Below are positions 54,282-63,716 of a stretch of 64,000 nt of DNA, one piece after another. Each line of letters starts with the position of its first letter. Position 1 is the stretch's first letter. Position numbers and translations under genes: made by a program. The notes beneath the pieces are model-generated. The model was not told the DNA's origin. It saw only the letters and a list, made by a program, of their open reading frames with translations, and searched no databases. Source of the DNA: Cupriavidus alkaliphilus (GTDB lineage Bacteria > Pseudomonadota > Gammaproteobacteria > Burkholderiales > Burkholderiaceae); assembly GCF_900094595.1 (NCBI RefSeq), contig NZ_FMAD01000010.1, positions 205,635-269,634 on the forward strand. Direction: 5' to 3'.

Positions 54282-54926
54282 TCAGCGCTCGCGGTCGCGC
54301 TCGCGCAGCCAGTCGGCGAACAGTTCGCGCGCCGGCGCCAGGAAGGCGGCGATCGGTTCGCTGCGGTCGCTGGCGTACCAGTGGCAGTAGCAGCCGTGGA
54401 TGGTGGCGATCATCAGGCGCGCCATCGGCGCGGGCAGCGGTCGGCCGGGGGCCGACAGCGCGGCCACCAGGTCTTGCACGTGGCTATCCCAGCTGCGGCG
54501 GATTTCCTCGCGCACGCTGGCCGGCACGCTGCCGGAGAACAGCAGGGCCAGCACCACGCCCTTGGCTTCGGGGTTGGCGGTGAGATAGTCGGCGACGCCG
54601 TCGAAGCTGTTCTCGAGCCGCCGCGCCGCGGTCCTGCCGTGGTGGGGCTCGGCGCCCAACGCCTCGCCGATCTGGCGGAACAGGCTGGTGGCGGCCTCCG
54701 CCAGCAGCATCTCCTTGCTGCCGAAATGCCAGAGCAGGCTGCTCTTGGCGACGCCGGCCTCGGCCGAAATCTGGTCGAGCGTCACCTCGGCGTAGCCATG
54801 CGCGCTGATCAGCCCGCGCGTGACCGCGAGCACGCGTTCGCGGGTTTCCAGCCCGCGCCGGTTCTTGGCGACCGGCGCGGAGGGGATGGGGGCGGCGCGT
54901 TCGGCGGACTGGCGGGTCGGTGGCAT
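54282..54926 (-). CDS. TetR-family transcriptional regulator
   Basis: 214 residues. The N-terminal helix-turn-helix (about 28-75, TLDQISAEAGVAKSSLLWHFGSKE in outline) is followed by a helical ligand domain. The ATG at 54926 follows a 15-bp tandem repeat that remains open in frame, so an alternative longer product is possible but would carry a Leu/Pro repeat of no known type. It is divergent from the alkylsulfatase gene; the long palindrome between them is its likely operator. Confidence 0.88.
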   Translation of the reverse strand: MPPTRQSAERAAPIPSAPVAKNRRGLETRERVLAVTRGLISAHGYAEVTLDQISAEAGVAKSSLLWHFGSKEMLLAEAATSLFRQIGEALGAEPHHGRTAARRLENSFDGVADYLTANPEAKGVVLALLFSGSVPASVREEIRRSWDSHVQDLVAALSAPGRPLPAPMARLMIATIHGCYCHWYASDRSEPIAAFLAPARELFADWLRERDRER

Positions 54927-54935
54927 GGATGGGGG

Positions 54936-55000
54936 CGGCAGAAAGTGGGGCGGCAGAAAGTGGAGCGGCAGAAAGTGGAGCGGCAAAAGGTGGAGCGGGA
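54936..55000. repeat. 15-bp tandem repeat upstream of the TetR gene
   Basis: Units of the form CGGCAGAAAGTGGAG at 54936, 54951 and 54966, a variant at 54981 and a partial copy at 54996. Three units are nearly identical, so the array is recent and could vary in copy number. It sits between the TetR start and the shared promoter region. Confidence 0.85.
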
Positions 55001-55060
55001 CAAGGCGTCGGCGGCCGGGCTCTATTTGACAGTAGACGAGGTCTGCCAGCAAACTCCTGA

Positions 55061-55084
55061 ATTGTACTGAACGTTCAGCACAAT
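55061..55084. promoter_or_regulatory. Long palindrome, probable TetR operator
   Basis: A 24-base dyad with a single mismatched pair; its perfect core is CTGAACGTTCAG (55067-55078). It lies 57 bases before the alkylsulfatase ATG, between the two divergent genes. Confidence 0.75.
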
Positions 55085-55140
55085 GACATAAGCGCTGCCG
55101 GCCGCGTGCCTGCGCCGGGCGCAGGATCCAGGAGACCAAG

Positions 55141-57126
55141 ATGCCGAATCCGACTGCCTTTGCCGCCGCCGCCGCGCTGGCCGCCGCCTTGAGCCTTGCC
55201 GGGACTGCCGGTGCCGCCCCCGCCCCCGCCGCCGGCGCCGGCAAGCCCGCCACCGATGCCACCGCCCGTGCCAATGCTGCCGTACTGCAGCAGCTCCCGT
55301 TCCAGGACCGGCGCGACTTCGACTCGGCGCGCCGTGGCTTTATCGGCACGCTCGACAAGACCGAGATCCGCGACGCCAGGGGCAACGTGGTGTGGACACT
55401 GGAGCCTTACGATTTCCTCAAGCCGGAGACCGCACCCGCCACGGTCAATCCCAGCCTCTGGCGCCAGGCCCGGCTCAACCTGCACCACGGCCTGTTCCAG
55501 GTGACCGACCGCATCTACCAGGTGCGCGGCTTCGATATCGCCAACATGACCATCATCGAGGGCGATACCGGCCTGATCGTGATCGACCCGCTGACCGCGG
55601 CGGAAACCTCGCGCGCGGGCCTCGAGCTTTACTTCAGGCACCGGCCGAAGAAGCCGGTGGTGGCGGTGATCTACACCCACAGCCATGGCGACCACTTCGG
55701 CGGCGTCAAGGGCGTCATCAGCGAGGACGATGTCAAGGCCGGCAGGGTCAGGGTGCTGGCGCCGGAAGGCTTTATGGAAGAAGCCGTCAGCGAGAACGTC
55801 TTCGCCGGAAACGCCATGAGCCGCCGCGCGCAGTACATGTATGGCTTCAACCTGCCGCGCTCGGCCACCGGCCAGGTGGACGTGGGGCTGGGCAAGGCGG
55901 TCGCGCATGGCACGCTGACGCTGATCCCGCCGACCGACCTGATTCACAAGACCGGCGACACCCGCACCATCGACGGCGTGCAGATCGAATTCCTGATGGC
56001 GCCCGGCACCGAGGCCCCGGCCGAGATGCTGATGTACTTCCCGCAATGGCAGGCCTTGTGCGCCGCCGAAGACGCCACCCACAACCTGCACAACCTCTAC
56101 ACCATCCGCGGCGCCCAGGTGCGCGACGCCAACCAGTGGTGGCGCGCGCTGGACGAGACCATCGACCGTTTCGGCGCCCGCACCGAGGTGCTGTTCGCCC
56201 AGCACCACTGGCCCACCTGGGGCCGCCAGGAGATCGTCACTTACCTGGGCAAGCAGCGCGACGGCTACAAGTACATCCACGACCAGTCGCTGCGGCTGGC
56301 CAACCTCGGCTACGTGCCGGCCGAGATCGCCGAGCGCGTGAAGCTGCCGCCCTCGCTGGCGAGCGAGTGGCACCTGCGCGACTACTACGGCACCGTCAGC
56401 CACAACGCCAAGGCGGTGTACCAGCGCTACCTGGGCTGGTATGACGCCAACCCGGCCAACCTGAACCCGCTGCCGCCGGAAGAGGCGGGCAAGCGCTATG
56501 TCGAATTCATGGGCGGCGCGGCGCGCGTGCTGGAGCAGGCGCGCGCCGCCTATGCGCGCGGCGAGTACCGCTGGGTTGCCGAGGTGGTCAAGCACGTGGT
56601 CTTTGCCGACCCGTCCAACCAGGCGGCGCGGCAGCTCGAGGCCGATGCGCTGGAGCAGCTTGGCTACCAGGCGGAATCGTCGACCTGGCGCAACGCCTAC
56701 CTGAGCGGCGCCGCCGAATTGCGCGCCGGCCCGCCCAAGACCGGCCGCCGCGCCGGCAGCCCGGACGTACTGCGCGCGATGACCGACACCATGTTCCTGG
56801 ACTATCTGGCGATCAGCCTGAACGGCGACCGTGCCGCCGGCAAGACGCTGGCGCTGAACTGGGTACAGCCGGACACCGGCAAGCGTTTCGCGCTGACCGT
56901 GGAAAACGGCGTGTTCCGCTACAAGCCCGACGCGCAGCACGCCGCGCCGCAGGCCACCCTGACCATACCGCGCGCCGTGCTGATGGGCGTGCTGGCCGGC
57001 CAGACCACGCTGGCGGCGGAAACCCAGGCGGGCCGCGCGCGCGTCGAGGGGGACCCGCAGGCGCTGGCGGCGTGGGCCGGGCTGATGGACAAGGCCGAGC
57101 CGAACTTCGCCATCGTCACGCCCTGA
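55141..57126 (+). CDS. Secreted alkylsulfatase (SdsA1-like metallo-beta-lactamase fold)
   Basis: 661 residues. A signal peptide (about 1-26, ending GAAPA) is followed by a metallo-beta-lactamase domain with THSHGDHFGG (H180, H182, D184, H185). Further parts match AEDATHNLHN and HHWPTWG of linear primary alkylsulfatases. The C-terminal third has a dimerisation domain and an SCP2-like domain (about 540-655). The family hydrolyses detergents such as SDS to alcohol and sulfate. An AGGAG site precedes the ATG; the divergent TetR gene probably represses it. Confidence 0.92.
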   Translation: MPNPTAFAAAAALAAALSLAGTAGAAPAPAAGAGKPATDATARANAAVLQQLPFQDRRDFDSARRGFIGTLDKTEIRDARGNVVWTLEPYDFLKPETAPATVNPSLWRQARLNLHHGLFQVTDRIYQVRGFDIANMTIIEGDTGLIVIDPLTAAETSRAGLELYFRHRPKKPVVAVIYTHSHGDHFGGVKGVISEDDVKAGRVRVLAPEGFMEEAVSENVFAGNAMSRRAQYMYGFNLPRSATGQVDVGLGKAVAHGTLTLIPPTDLIHKTGDTRTIDGVQIEFLMAPGTEAPAEMLMYFPQWQALCAAEDATHNLHNLYTIRGAQVRDANQWWRALDETIDRFGARTEVLFAQHHWPTWGRQEIVTYLGKQRDGYKYIHDQSLRLANLGYVPAEIAERVKLPPSLASEWHLRDYYGTVSHNAKAVYQRYLGWYDANPANLNPLPPEEAGKRYVEFMGGAARVLEQARAAYARGEYRWVAEVVKHVVFADPSNQAARQLEADALEQLGYQAESSTWRNAYLSGAAELRAGPPKTGRRAGSPDVLRAMTDTMFLDYLAISLNGDRAAGKTLALNWVQPDTGKRFALTVENGVFRYKPDAQHAAPQATLTIPRAVLMGVLAGQTTLAAETQAGRARVEGDPQALAAWAGLMDKAEPNFAIVTP

Positions 57127-57394
57127 CGGCTTTGGCGTATGCGGGCGCGCAGCTGCTGTTGCGCGCCTGGCACCGAAAACCGCATCTATGTAAGGGTTTT
57201 TTCCGCCAGGCGACATAAACCGTTGCGTGGAGGCAGCGGATGGTGGCCGATAGTGCCGTTGCCACGCCATTTCCTCATGGTTAACCCTCCTTTTAGGGGG
57301 CAGCCTCTACGAATCCGTGTCATTGATGAAACAACCCGGCGCGGGCTCGCCGGATAATGCACGCGGCAGTTACCGAATGAGGAGTATGAGGATT

Positions 57395-58117
57395 ATGAAA
57401 TCGACCTATAAGAAGATGCTGGCCGCGGGCGCCGTGATGGCGCTGACCGGAGCCGCACACGCGCAGTCCGCGGGCAGCAATATTGTCAGCCTGGGCTGGT
57501 TCCGCGTGATGCCGAACAGCTCCGCCGATCCGCTGACCGTGGACAGCATTGGCGGCCGCCCGGTCGGCATGACCCGGCCCAACACCGGCGCGGAGATCGA
57601 GTCCGCCGACACGCTGGGCCTGGCCTTCAGCCACTACTTTACCGACAACATCTCCGGCGAGATCGTTGCGGGCATTCCACCCAAGCATGACGTCAAGGGC
57701 ACCGGCAACTACGCCCAGTATGGCAAGCTGGGTTCGGTCAAGCAGTGGAGTCCGGCGCTGGTGGTCAAGTACCACTTCTTCGACGCCAAGACCAAGTTCC
57801 GTCCCTATGTCGGCATCGGCGTGAACTACACCTGGTTCACCGACGAGACCATCACCAACCAGAACTTCGTCAACCACGAGTTCGCGCCGGGCGCGCGCAT
57901 GACCGCGAGCGCCAAGCCGTCGTGGAACCCGGTGTTCAATATCGGCGCCAACTACGCCATCAACGACAACTGGTTCGTCGGCCTGTCCGTGTCCTATGTG
58001 CCGGTGTCGACGCGGGCTTCGTTCACCACCCAGGCGGGGCCGGTGACGATCCAGTCGCACACCAAGATCAAGATCGATCCGGTGGTGACGTTCCTGAACG
58101 TGGGCTACCGCTTCTGA
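57395..58117 (+). CDS. OmpW family outer-membrane protein
   Basis: 240 residues. A signal peptide (about 1-24, ending AHAQ) is followed by an eight-stranded barrel with KYHFFDAKTKFRPYVGIGVNY and a C-terminal aromatic end VGYRF. OmpW proteins form narrow hydrophobic channels. Two close ATGs exist (57386 and 57395); the second has a GGAG site ten bases upstream. It lies 268 bases after the alkylsulfatase gene and could help uptake of hydrophobic substrates, but no shared operon is seen. It ends at a strong terminator. Confidence 0.92.
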   Translation: MKSTYKKMLAAGAVMALTGAAHAQSAGSNIVSLGWFRVMPNSSADPLTVDSIGGRPVGMTRPNTGAEIESADTLGLAFSHYFTDNISGEIVAGIPPKHDVKGTGNYAQYGKLGSVKQWSPALVVKYHFFDAKTKFRPYVGIGVNYTWFTDETITNQNFVNHEFAPGARMTASAKPSWNPVFNIGANYAINDNWFVGLSVSYVPVSTRASFTTQAGPVTIQSHTKIKIDPVVTFLNVGYRF

Positions 58118-58140
58118 GCGCAGCACACGGCTGGCTGAAA

Positions 58141-58167
58141 AAAAGGGCGCCCGGGGGCGCCCTTTTT
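58141..58167. terminator. Bidirectional terminator between ompW and copZ
   Basis: 11-bp stem (58141-58151 with 58156-58166) with a CGGG loop, an A run before and a T run after it. Confidence 0.9.
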
Positions 58168-58184
58168 GCTGCCAAGGCGACGGC

Positions 58185-58385
58185 TCAGGCCACCGACCTG
58201 ACCGGATAGCCGGCTTCCTCGATGGCCTCGCGCAACGCCTGCGTGTCGGCGCCGCTGTCGACGCGAACGGACTGGGCCGGCACATCCGCGCTGACGCGCG
58301 CGGCGGGGTCGACAGCGAGCACGGCACGCGTGATGGTGCCGACGCAGTGGTTGCACGTCATGCCTTCTACCTGGAACTGGATCAT
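58185..58385 (-). CDS. copZ: Heavy-metal-associated domain protein, copper chaperone
   Basis: 66 residues, a single HMA domain with the metal motif GMTCNHC near residue 8. CopZ-type proteins carry Cu(I) in the cytoplasm to the export ATPase or regulator. The ATG at 58385 gives the usual MIQFQVEGMTC start. It is divergent from copA and ends at the terminator shared with ompW. Confidence 0.9.
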   Translation of the reverse strand: MIQFQVEGMTCNHCVGTITRAVLAVDPAARVSADVPAQSVRVDSGADTQALREAIEEAGYPVRSVA

Positions 58386-58518
58386 GCTGGAACGCTCCTG
58401 AACGGGATGGAAACGCGGCATCGGGCCGCGACAGATTCAGTGTGAACCTTGCCACGATGGGAAGCGCAAGGGGAAATTTCTGTTGTGAAGGTGGTGCTGG
58501 CGTCATCTGCAGCGGCCC

Positions 58519-58549
58519 TTGACCTTCCAATGATGGTAAGGTCCATGAT
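58519..58549 (+). promoter_or_regulatory. CueR-type promoter and operator of copA
   Basis: TTGACC (58519-58524) and CATGAT (58544-58549) are 19 bases apart, the overlong spacer typical of MerR-family promoters. The dyad ACCTTCCA-ATGA-TGGTAAGGT (58522-58542) fills the spacer, as in copA promoters of other bacteria. Confidence 0.9.
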
Positions 58550-58581
58550 GCTGACATCGACACTGTGGATGACTCAGAACC

Positions 58582-61098
58582 ATGCCAGATTCCAGCGCTG
58601 TGCTCGCTCCCCAACCGGTTCGCACGGACCACCACCCGTCCGCCGACGCCATGCCCGAGTGGCGGCTGCCGGTCGAAGGCATGACCTGCGCTTCGTGCGT
58701 GGGGCGCGTCGAAAAGGCCCTGGCCAGGGTGCCGGGCGTGCGTGACGTGGCCGTCAACCTGGCTACCGAGGCCGCCACGCTGCGCGCGGCGTCCGCCGCC
58801 GTGCTGCCCGCCGCCGCGCGTGCCGTGGCCGACGCCGGCTACAGCGTGCCGCGCGACACCCTCGAACTGAATATCGCCGACATGACCTGCGCCTCGTGCG
58901 TGGCGCGGGTCGAAAAGGCGCTGCGCGCCGTGCCGGGCGTGGTCGAGGCCACCGTCAACCTGGCCACCGAGCGTGCCAGCGTGACGCTGCTGCGCGGCGC
59001 CGCCGATGCCGCGGCGCTGGTCAGCGCGGTCGCGCGTGCCGGCTATGGCGCGACGCCGGTGGCCGATGCGGTGCAGGCGGGCGCCACGGCCCAGCCCGGC
59101 CAGGCCACGCGCCCGGAGTACTGGGACGGCCCGTGGCCGGTGGCGATCTCGGCGGCGCTGTCGCTGCCGCTGGTAGCGCCGATGGTGCTGGAATGGTTCG
59201 GCGTGCACTGGATGCTGCCGGCGTGGGTGCAGTGGCTGCTGGCCACGCCGGTGCAGTTCGTGTTCGGCTGGCGCTTCTACAAGGCCGGCTGGAAGGCGGT
59301 GCGCGCTGGCGCGGGCAATATGGACCTGCTGGTGGCGCTCGGCACCACCGCCGCCTACGGGCTGTCGCTGTGGCTGATGTGGCGCACCCCGGCCGATGCC
59401 ATGCCGCACCTGTACTTCGAGAGCGCGGCGGTGGTGATCACGCTGGTGCGCCTGGGCAAGTGGCTGGAGACGCGCGCCAAGCGCCAGACCGCCGATGCCA
59501 TCCGCGCGCTGGCGGCGTTGCGTCCCGATACCGCGCGGGTGCGGCGCGGCGGCGTCGAGCACAGCGTGCCGCTGTCCGCCGTGACCGTCGGCGACGAAAT
59601 CGTGGTGCGCCCCGGCGAGCGCATCCCGGTGGACGCCGAGGTGGTCGAAGGCACCAGCCATGCCGATGAATCGATGCTGACCGGCGAAAGCCTGCCGGTG
59701 CCCAAGCAGCCCGGCGACCGCATCACCGGCGGCGCCATCAATTTCGAAGGCCTGCTGGTGGCGCGCACCGTGGCGGTGGGCGCCGAGACCGTGCTCGCGC
59801 GCATCATCCGCATGGTCGAGCACGCGCAGGCGGCCAAGGCGCCGATCCAGCGGCTGGTCGACCGCGTCAGCGCGGTGTTCGTGCCGGTGGTGCTGGTGAT
59901 TGCGCTGGTGACGGTGCTGGGCTGGGGTCTCTTTGCCGGCGACTGGGAAGCGGCGCTGCTCAATGCCGTGGCGGTGCTGGTGATCGCCTGCCCGTGCGCG
60001 CTGGGGCTGGCCACCCCCACCGCGATCATGGCCGGCACCGGCGCCGGCGCGCGCGCCGGCATCCTGATCAAGGACGCCGAGGCGCTGGAAGTCGCGCACC
60101 GGGTCGGGGTGGTGGCGTTCGACAAGACCGGCACGCTCACGGTGGGCAAGCCCGAAGTGGTGGCGCTGCATGCGGCCGATCCTGCCGACGCTGACGGCAG
60201 CGCGTTGCTGGCGCAGCTGGCCGCGCTGCAGGCCGGCAGCGAGCATCCGCTGGCGCGGGCGGTGCTGGCCGCGGCGCAGGCGCGCGGCATCGCCGTGCCG
60301 CAGGCCAGCGGTGTGCAGGCCCTGCCGGGCCGCGGCATTGCCGGCGTGGTCGGCGGCGAGGCGCTGCAGCTGGGCAGCGAGCGCCTGCGCGAGTCGCTTG
60401 GTGCGCCGGCCGGCGCGCTGGCCGCGGTGGCGGACCGGTTGCAGGCGCAAGGGCGCACCGTGTCGTGGCTGGTGCAGAGCACGCCGCCGCGCGTGGCCGG
60501 GCTGGTCGCGTTCGGCGATGCCATCAAGCCGGGCGCGCCGGCGGCGATCGCCAGGCTGCGCGCCGCCGGGGTGCGCACGGTGATGCTGACCGGCGACAAC
60601 GCCGGCGCCGCGGCACGGGTGGCGCAGGCGCTGGGGCTGGATGACGTGCAGGCCGAAGTCCTGCCCGAAGACAAGGCCGCGCGTGTGCAGGCGCTGGGCC
60701 GCGATGGCGCGGTGGTGGCGATGGTGGGCGACGGCATCAACGATGCGCCCGCGCTGGCCGCGGCCGACGTGGGCATTGCCATGTCGACCGGCACCGACGT
60801 CGCCATGCATGCCGCCGGCATCACGCTGATGCGCGGCGACCCGGCGCTGGTGGCCGATGCGCTGGCGGTCTCGCACCGCACCGTGCGCAAGATCCGCCAG
60901 AACCTGTTCTGGGCCTTTTTCTATAACGTGGTGGGCATTCCGCTGGCTGCGGCCGGCATGCTCAATCCGGTGGTGGCGGGCGCGGCGATGGCGTTCTCCA
61001 GCGTCAGCGTGGTCGGCAATGCGCTGTTGCTGCGCCGCTGGCGCGCCCAGGCCGGCACCGCGCCGGCCGCTTCCGCCGCGGCCCAGGGAGGCGAGTGA
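58582..61098 (+). CDS. copA: Cu(I)-exporting P1B-type ATPase
   Basis: 838 residues. Two N-terminal HMA domains carry GMTCASC and DMTCASC. Eight membrane helices include the transport motif CPC (470-472) in VIACPCALGLATPT. The phosphorylation site is D514 in DKTGTLT, and MVGDGINDAPAL closes the P domain. It pumps Cu(I), possibly Ag(I), out of the cytoplasm. The promoter is of the CueR type. cueR overlaps its stop by one base. Confidence 0.97.
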   Translation: MPDSSAVLAPQPVRTDHHPSADAMPEWRLPVEGMTCASCVGRVEKALARVPGVRDVAVNLATEAATLRAASAAVLPAAARAVADAGYSVPRDTLELNIADMTCASCVARVEKALRAVPGVVEATVNLATERASVTLLRGAADAAALVSAVARAGYGATPVADAVQAGATAQPGQATRPEYWDGPWPVAISAALSLPLVAPMVLEWFGVHWMLPAWVQWLLATPVQFVFGWRFYKAGWKAVRAGAGNMDLLVALGTTAAYGLSLWLMWRTPADAMPHLYFESAAVVITLVRLGKWLETRAKRQTADAIRALAALRPDTARVRRGGVEHSVPLSAVTVGDEIVVRPGERIPVDAEVVEGTSHADESMLTGESLPVPKQPGDRITGGAINFEGLLVARTVAVGAETVLARIIRMVEHAQAAKAPIQRLVDRVSAVFVPVVLVIALVTVLGWGLFAGDWEAALLNAVAVLVIACPCALGLATPTAIMAGTGAGARAGILIKDAEALEVAHRVGVVAFDKTGTLTVGKPEVVALHAADPADADGSALLAQLAALQAGSEHPLARAVLAAAQARGIAVPQASGVQALPGRGIAGVVGGEALQLGSERLRESLGAPAGALAAVADRLQAQGRTVSWLVQSTPPRVAGLVAFGDAIKPGAPAAIARLRAAGVRTVMLTGDNAGAAARVAQALGLDDVQAEVLPEDKAARVQALGRDGAVVAMVGDGINDAPALAAADVGIAMSTGTDVAMHAAGITLMRGDPALVADALAVSHRTVRKIRQNLFWAFFYNVVGIPLAAAGMLNPVVAGAAMAFSSVSVVGNALLLRRWRAQAGTAPAASAAAQGGE

Positions 61099-61508
61099 TG
61101 AATATCGGCGAAGCGGCGCAGGCCTCGGGCGTATCGGCCAAGATGATCCGCCACTATGAATCGATCGGGCTGGTGGCGACGCCGCCGCGCACCGAAGGCG
61201 GCTACCGCCGCTATGACGAACGCGCGGTGCATACCTTGCGCTTCGTGCGGCGTGCCCGTAATCTCGGATTTTCGCTCGATGAGATCCGCAACCTGCTGTC
61301 GCTGTGGCACGACCGCGACCGCGCTAGCGCCGACGTCAAGGCGCTGACGCTGCGGCATGTGGCCGACCTGGAGCAGCGCATCGCCGAACTGGCGGCGATG
61401 CGCGACACGCTGCGCGAGCTGGCGCGGCACTGCAGTGGCGACCACCGCCCTGACTGCCCGATCCTGGCCGACATGGCGCAGCCGGACGTGCCGGCCTGCC
61501 ACGGCTAG
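61098..61508 (+). CDS. cueR: CueR, MerR-family copper-responsive regulator
   Basis: 136 residues. The MerR helix-turn-helix is at about 1-70 (NIGEAAQASGVSAKMIRHYESIGL). The metal-binding cysteines C112 and C120 in CSGDHRPDCPI are in exactly the spacing of E. coli CueR. The start overlaps the copA stop by one base (TGATG), so both are on one transcript, giving autoregulation through the copA promoter. Confidence 0.95.
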   Translation: MNIGEAAQASGVSAKMIRHYESIGLVATPPRTEGGYRRYDERAVHTLRFVRRARNLGFSLDEIRNLLSLWHDRDRASADVKALTLRHVADLEQRIAELAAMRDTLRELARHCSGDHRPDCPILADMAQPDVPACHG

Positions 61509-61644
61509 GCGATGGTCAAGCGATGGCTTAAGCCCGGGTTGCAGCCATGGCAGGGCCGGCACATGCCGGCGCAGCGGACTCCATAACAACAACGATAGCT
61601 GGCGTCGCGCCTGGCCCGCGCGCGCCGGCAGGAGACCTGTGCAA

Positions 61645-62577
61645 ATGGAACAGCCGATGACGGACGATCCAGCCATGGCCGGCGTTGCCAGCCCCGCCGC
61701 CGCAAGCCCGGCGGGCGCGCATGCGCCGGTGCAGAGCCGCCAGCGCATGCGCGACGGCACCGAACTATTGCTCCGTACCTGGCAACCCGACCCGGCTCGC
61801 TTTGCCGAACCGCTCGGCTCGGTGCTGCTGGTGCACGGGCTTGCCGAACACGCCGGGCGCTACCAGCATGTCGCCGATCTGCTGTGCGGCCTGGGGCTGC
61901 GCGTGCGCGCCTTCGACCTGCGCGGCCACGGCGCCAGCGGCGGCGCGCGCATGGTCGCGGACCATCCGGACGCCTACCTGAACGACCTGGCCGAGATCTA
62001 CGATGCCGCGGTGCCGGGCTGGCATGAACTGCCGATCCTGCTCGGCCACAGCATGGGCGGTCTGATCGCGGCGCGCTTTGCCACCGCGCGGGTGCGACCG
62101 GTGCGCGCGCTGGTGCTGTCGTCGCCGGCGCTGGCGCTGCGGCTGTCCCGGCCGGCGCTGACGCTGCACCGCGTGCTGCTGACGCTGGCGCCGCGGCTGC
62201 GCGTGCCCAATCCGATCGATGCGCGGCACCTGTCGCATGACCCGGCGGTGGTCGCCGCCTACCGCGCCGATCCGCTGGTGCAGACCACCCTCAGCGCAGG
62301 CGTGCTGGAAGGATTTATCCGCGGCATGGCGCAGGCGCAGGCCGACGCGGCGCTGCTGGAAGCACCCACGCTGATGCTGGTAGCCGGCGCCGACCGCGTG
62401 GTCGACCCGGCCGGCAGCCGCGCCTTCTTCGACGGTGCGCCGCCCGACCTGCGCGAACAGGTCTGGTTCGACCACGGCTACCACGAGATCTTCAATGAAG
62501 CGCAGCCGCTGCGCGGCGAAGTGTTCGCGGCGCTGACCGGCTGGCTGCAGCGCCGGCTGGCCAGCCCGCAGCGCTAG
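61645..62577 (+). CDS. Alpha/beta hydrolase, monoacylglycerol-lipase-like
   Basis: 310 residues. SVLLVHGLAEHAGRY is the oxyanion region, LLGHSMGGLIAARF holds the nucleophile serine (GHSMG), and ADRVVDP and GYHEIFNE supply Asp and His. The pattern fits the lysophospholipase/monoacylglycerol lipase branch (Hydrolase_4). An AGGAG site precedes the ATG. It is in the same direction as copA-cueR, with 136 bases between. Its end overlaps the convergent LysR gene by four bases. Confidence 0.88.
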   Translation: MEQPMTDDPAMAGVASPAAASPAGAHAPVQSRQRMRDGTELLLRTWQPDPARFAEPLGSVLLVHGLAEHAGRYQHVADLLCGLGLRVRAFDLRGHGASGGARMVADHPDAYLNDLAEIYDAAVPGWHELPILLGHSMGGLIAARFATARVRPVRALVLSSPALALRLSRPALTLHRVLLTLAPRLRVPNPIDARHLSHDPAVVAAYRADPLVQTTLSAGVLEGFIRGMAQAQADAALLEAPTLMLVAGADRVVDPAGSRAFFDGAPPDLREQVWFDHGYHEIFNEAQPLRGEVFAALTGWLQRRLASPQR

Positions 62578-63461
62578 GTACGGAACACCGACTCGGCGAC
62601 ACCGAATATCGCGGCGACCACCGGGTCGTCACGGCGCGCGGCCAGGCAGACCAGGGTCAGCTCGGTCTGCACCGAGACCCCTTCGACGATCACCAGCCCG
62701 TGCGCATGCGATTCGCGCAGCGCAATCGCATCGCGCACCAGCGACAGCCCCACGCCGGAGCGCACCAGGTCGCGCATCGACGCTTCCTGGTCGACGTGCG
62801 CCACCTTGGGCACGGTGGCGGGGTCCACGCCCGCCTGCGCGAAGTGCGCCGACAGCAGCCGGTTGTGCGCCGACTCTGGCGGTGTCCAGATCCATGGCAG
62901 CGTCGCCAGCTGCGCCCACGAGCGCAGCGCGGTGCGCTCTTTCCAGCCCTTGGGCGCGACCACGTAATACGAGAACGGTGTCAGCGTCAGTGCATGGAAG
63001 CCGGCTTCTGCCGGCTGCCCGAGGTAGAAGCCCACATCGAGCGCGCCGCTGCGTATCTGCTGCAGCACCCAGCCCGACATGCCGTGGCGCAGTTCCGTGC
63101 CGATCTGCGGATGGCGCTCGACCAGCGTGCGCAGCATGGGGCCCAGCCGCGTGAATTCCGGATCCAGGATAGTGCCGATCGCGAGTCGCCCACGCACGGT
63201 GTGATGCATGGCGTTGACGGTGTGCTGCAGGTCGCCCACGCCATCGAGGATGCGCTCGGCCAGCGGCAGCAGCGCGGCGCCGTCGGCGGTCAGCGTCAGG
63301 CCCGCCGCGGTGCGTTCGAACAGCCGGATGCGCCAGGCCGACTGCAGCGCCTTCAGCTGCAGGCTGACCGCGGGCTGGGTCAGGTGCAGGCGCTGCGCGG
63401 CACGGGTGAGGTTGCCTTCGCGCGCGACGGCAACAAAGGCGCGCAGGTGGTGGAGGTCCAA
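62574..63461 (-). CDS. LysR-family regulator
   Basis: 295 residues. The N-terminal winged helix (about 1-60, LHHLRAFVAVAREGNLTRAAQRLHLTQPAV in outline) is complete. The effector domain follows from about 90. The start is a TTG, chosen because the protein then begins with MDLHHLRAF, the standard LysR opening; there is no ATG nearby in frame. It is divergent from the methylmalonate-semialdehyde dehydrogenase gene, which it may control. Confidence 0.9.
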   Translation of the reverse strand: MDLHHLRAFVAVAREGNLTRAAQRLHLTQPAVSLQLKALQSAWRIRLFERTAAGLTLTADGAALLPLAERILDGVGDLQHTVNAMHHTVRGRLAIGTILDPEFTRLGPMLRTLVERHPQIGTELRHGMSGWVLQQIRSGALDVGFYLGQPAEAGFHALTLTPFSYYVVAPKGWKERTALRSWAQLATLPWIWTPPESAHNRLLSAHFAQAGVDPATVPKVAHVDQEASMRDLVRSGVGLSLVRDAIALRESHAHGLVIVEGVSVQTELTLVCLAARRDDPVVAAIFGVAESVFRT

Positions 63462-63716
63462 GGGGCGGGGCGAGGGTGGCGGTGGTGCGTCGCAATATTT
63501 TGCGCGGCTTATATTGCGATTGACGATAAATCATTGGACGGGGCCGCGCAACTGCACCAAGCTTGCGCTCAACCATGGCCCGAAGTCTTGTGCCGCACGC
63601 CATACGTGGCGGAGGCGGGGCGCGGCGCAGCGTGGCAGCGTCTTCACCAGACGCAAAGATCGACGGGACGGACCCGAGGCAGAATCGCTCCGGGGAACCA
63701 GCATTGAGGAGCGGAA

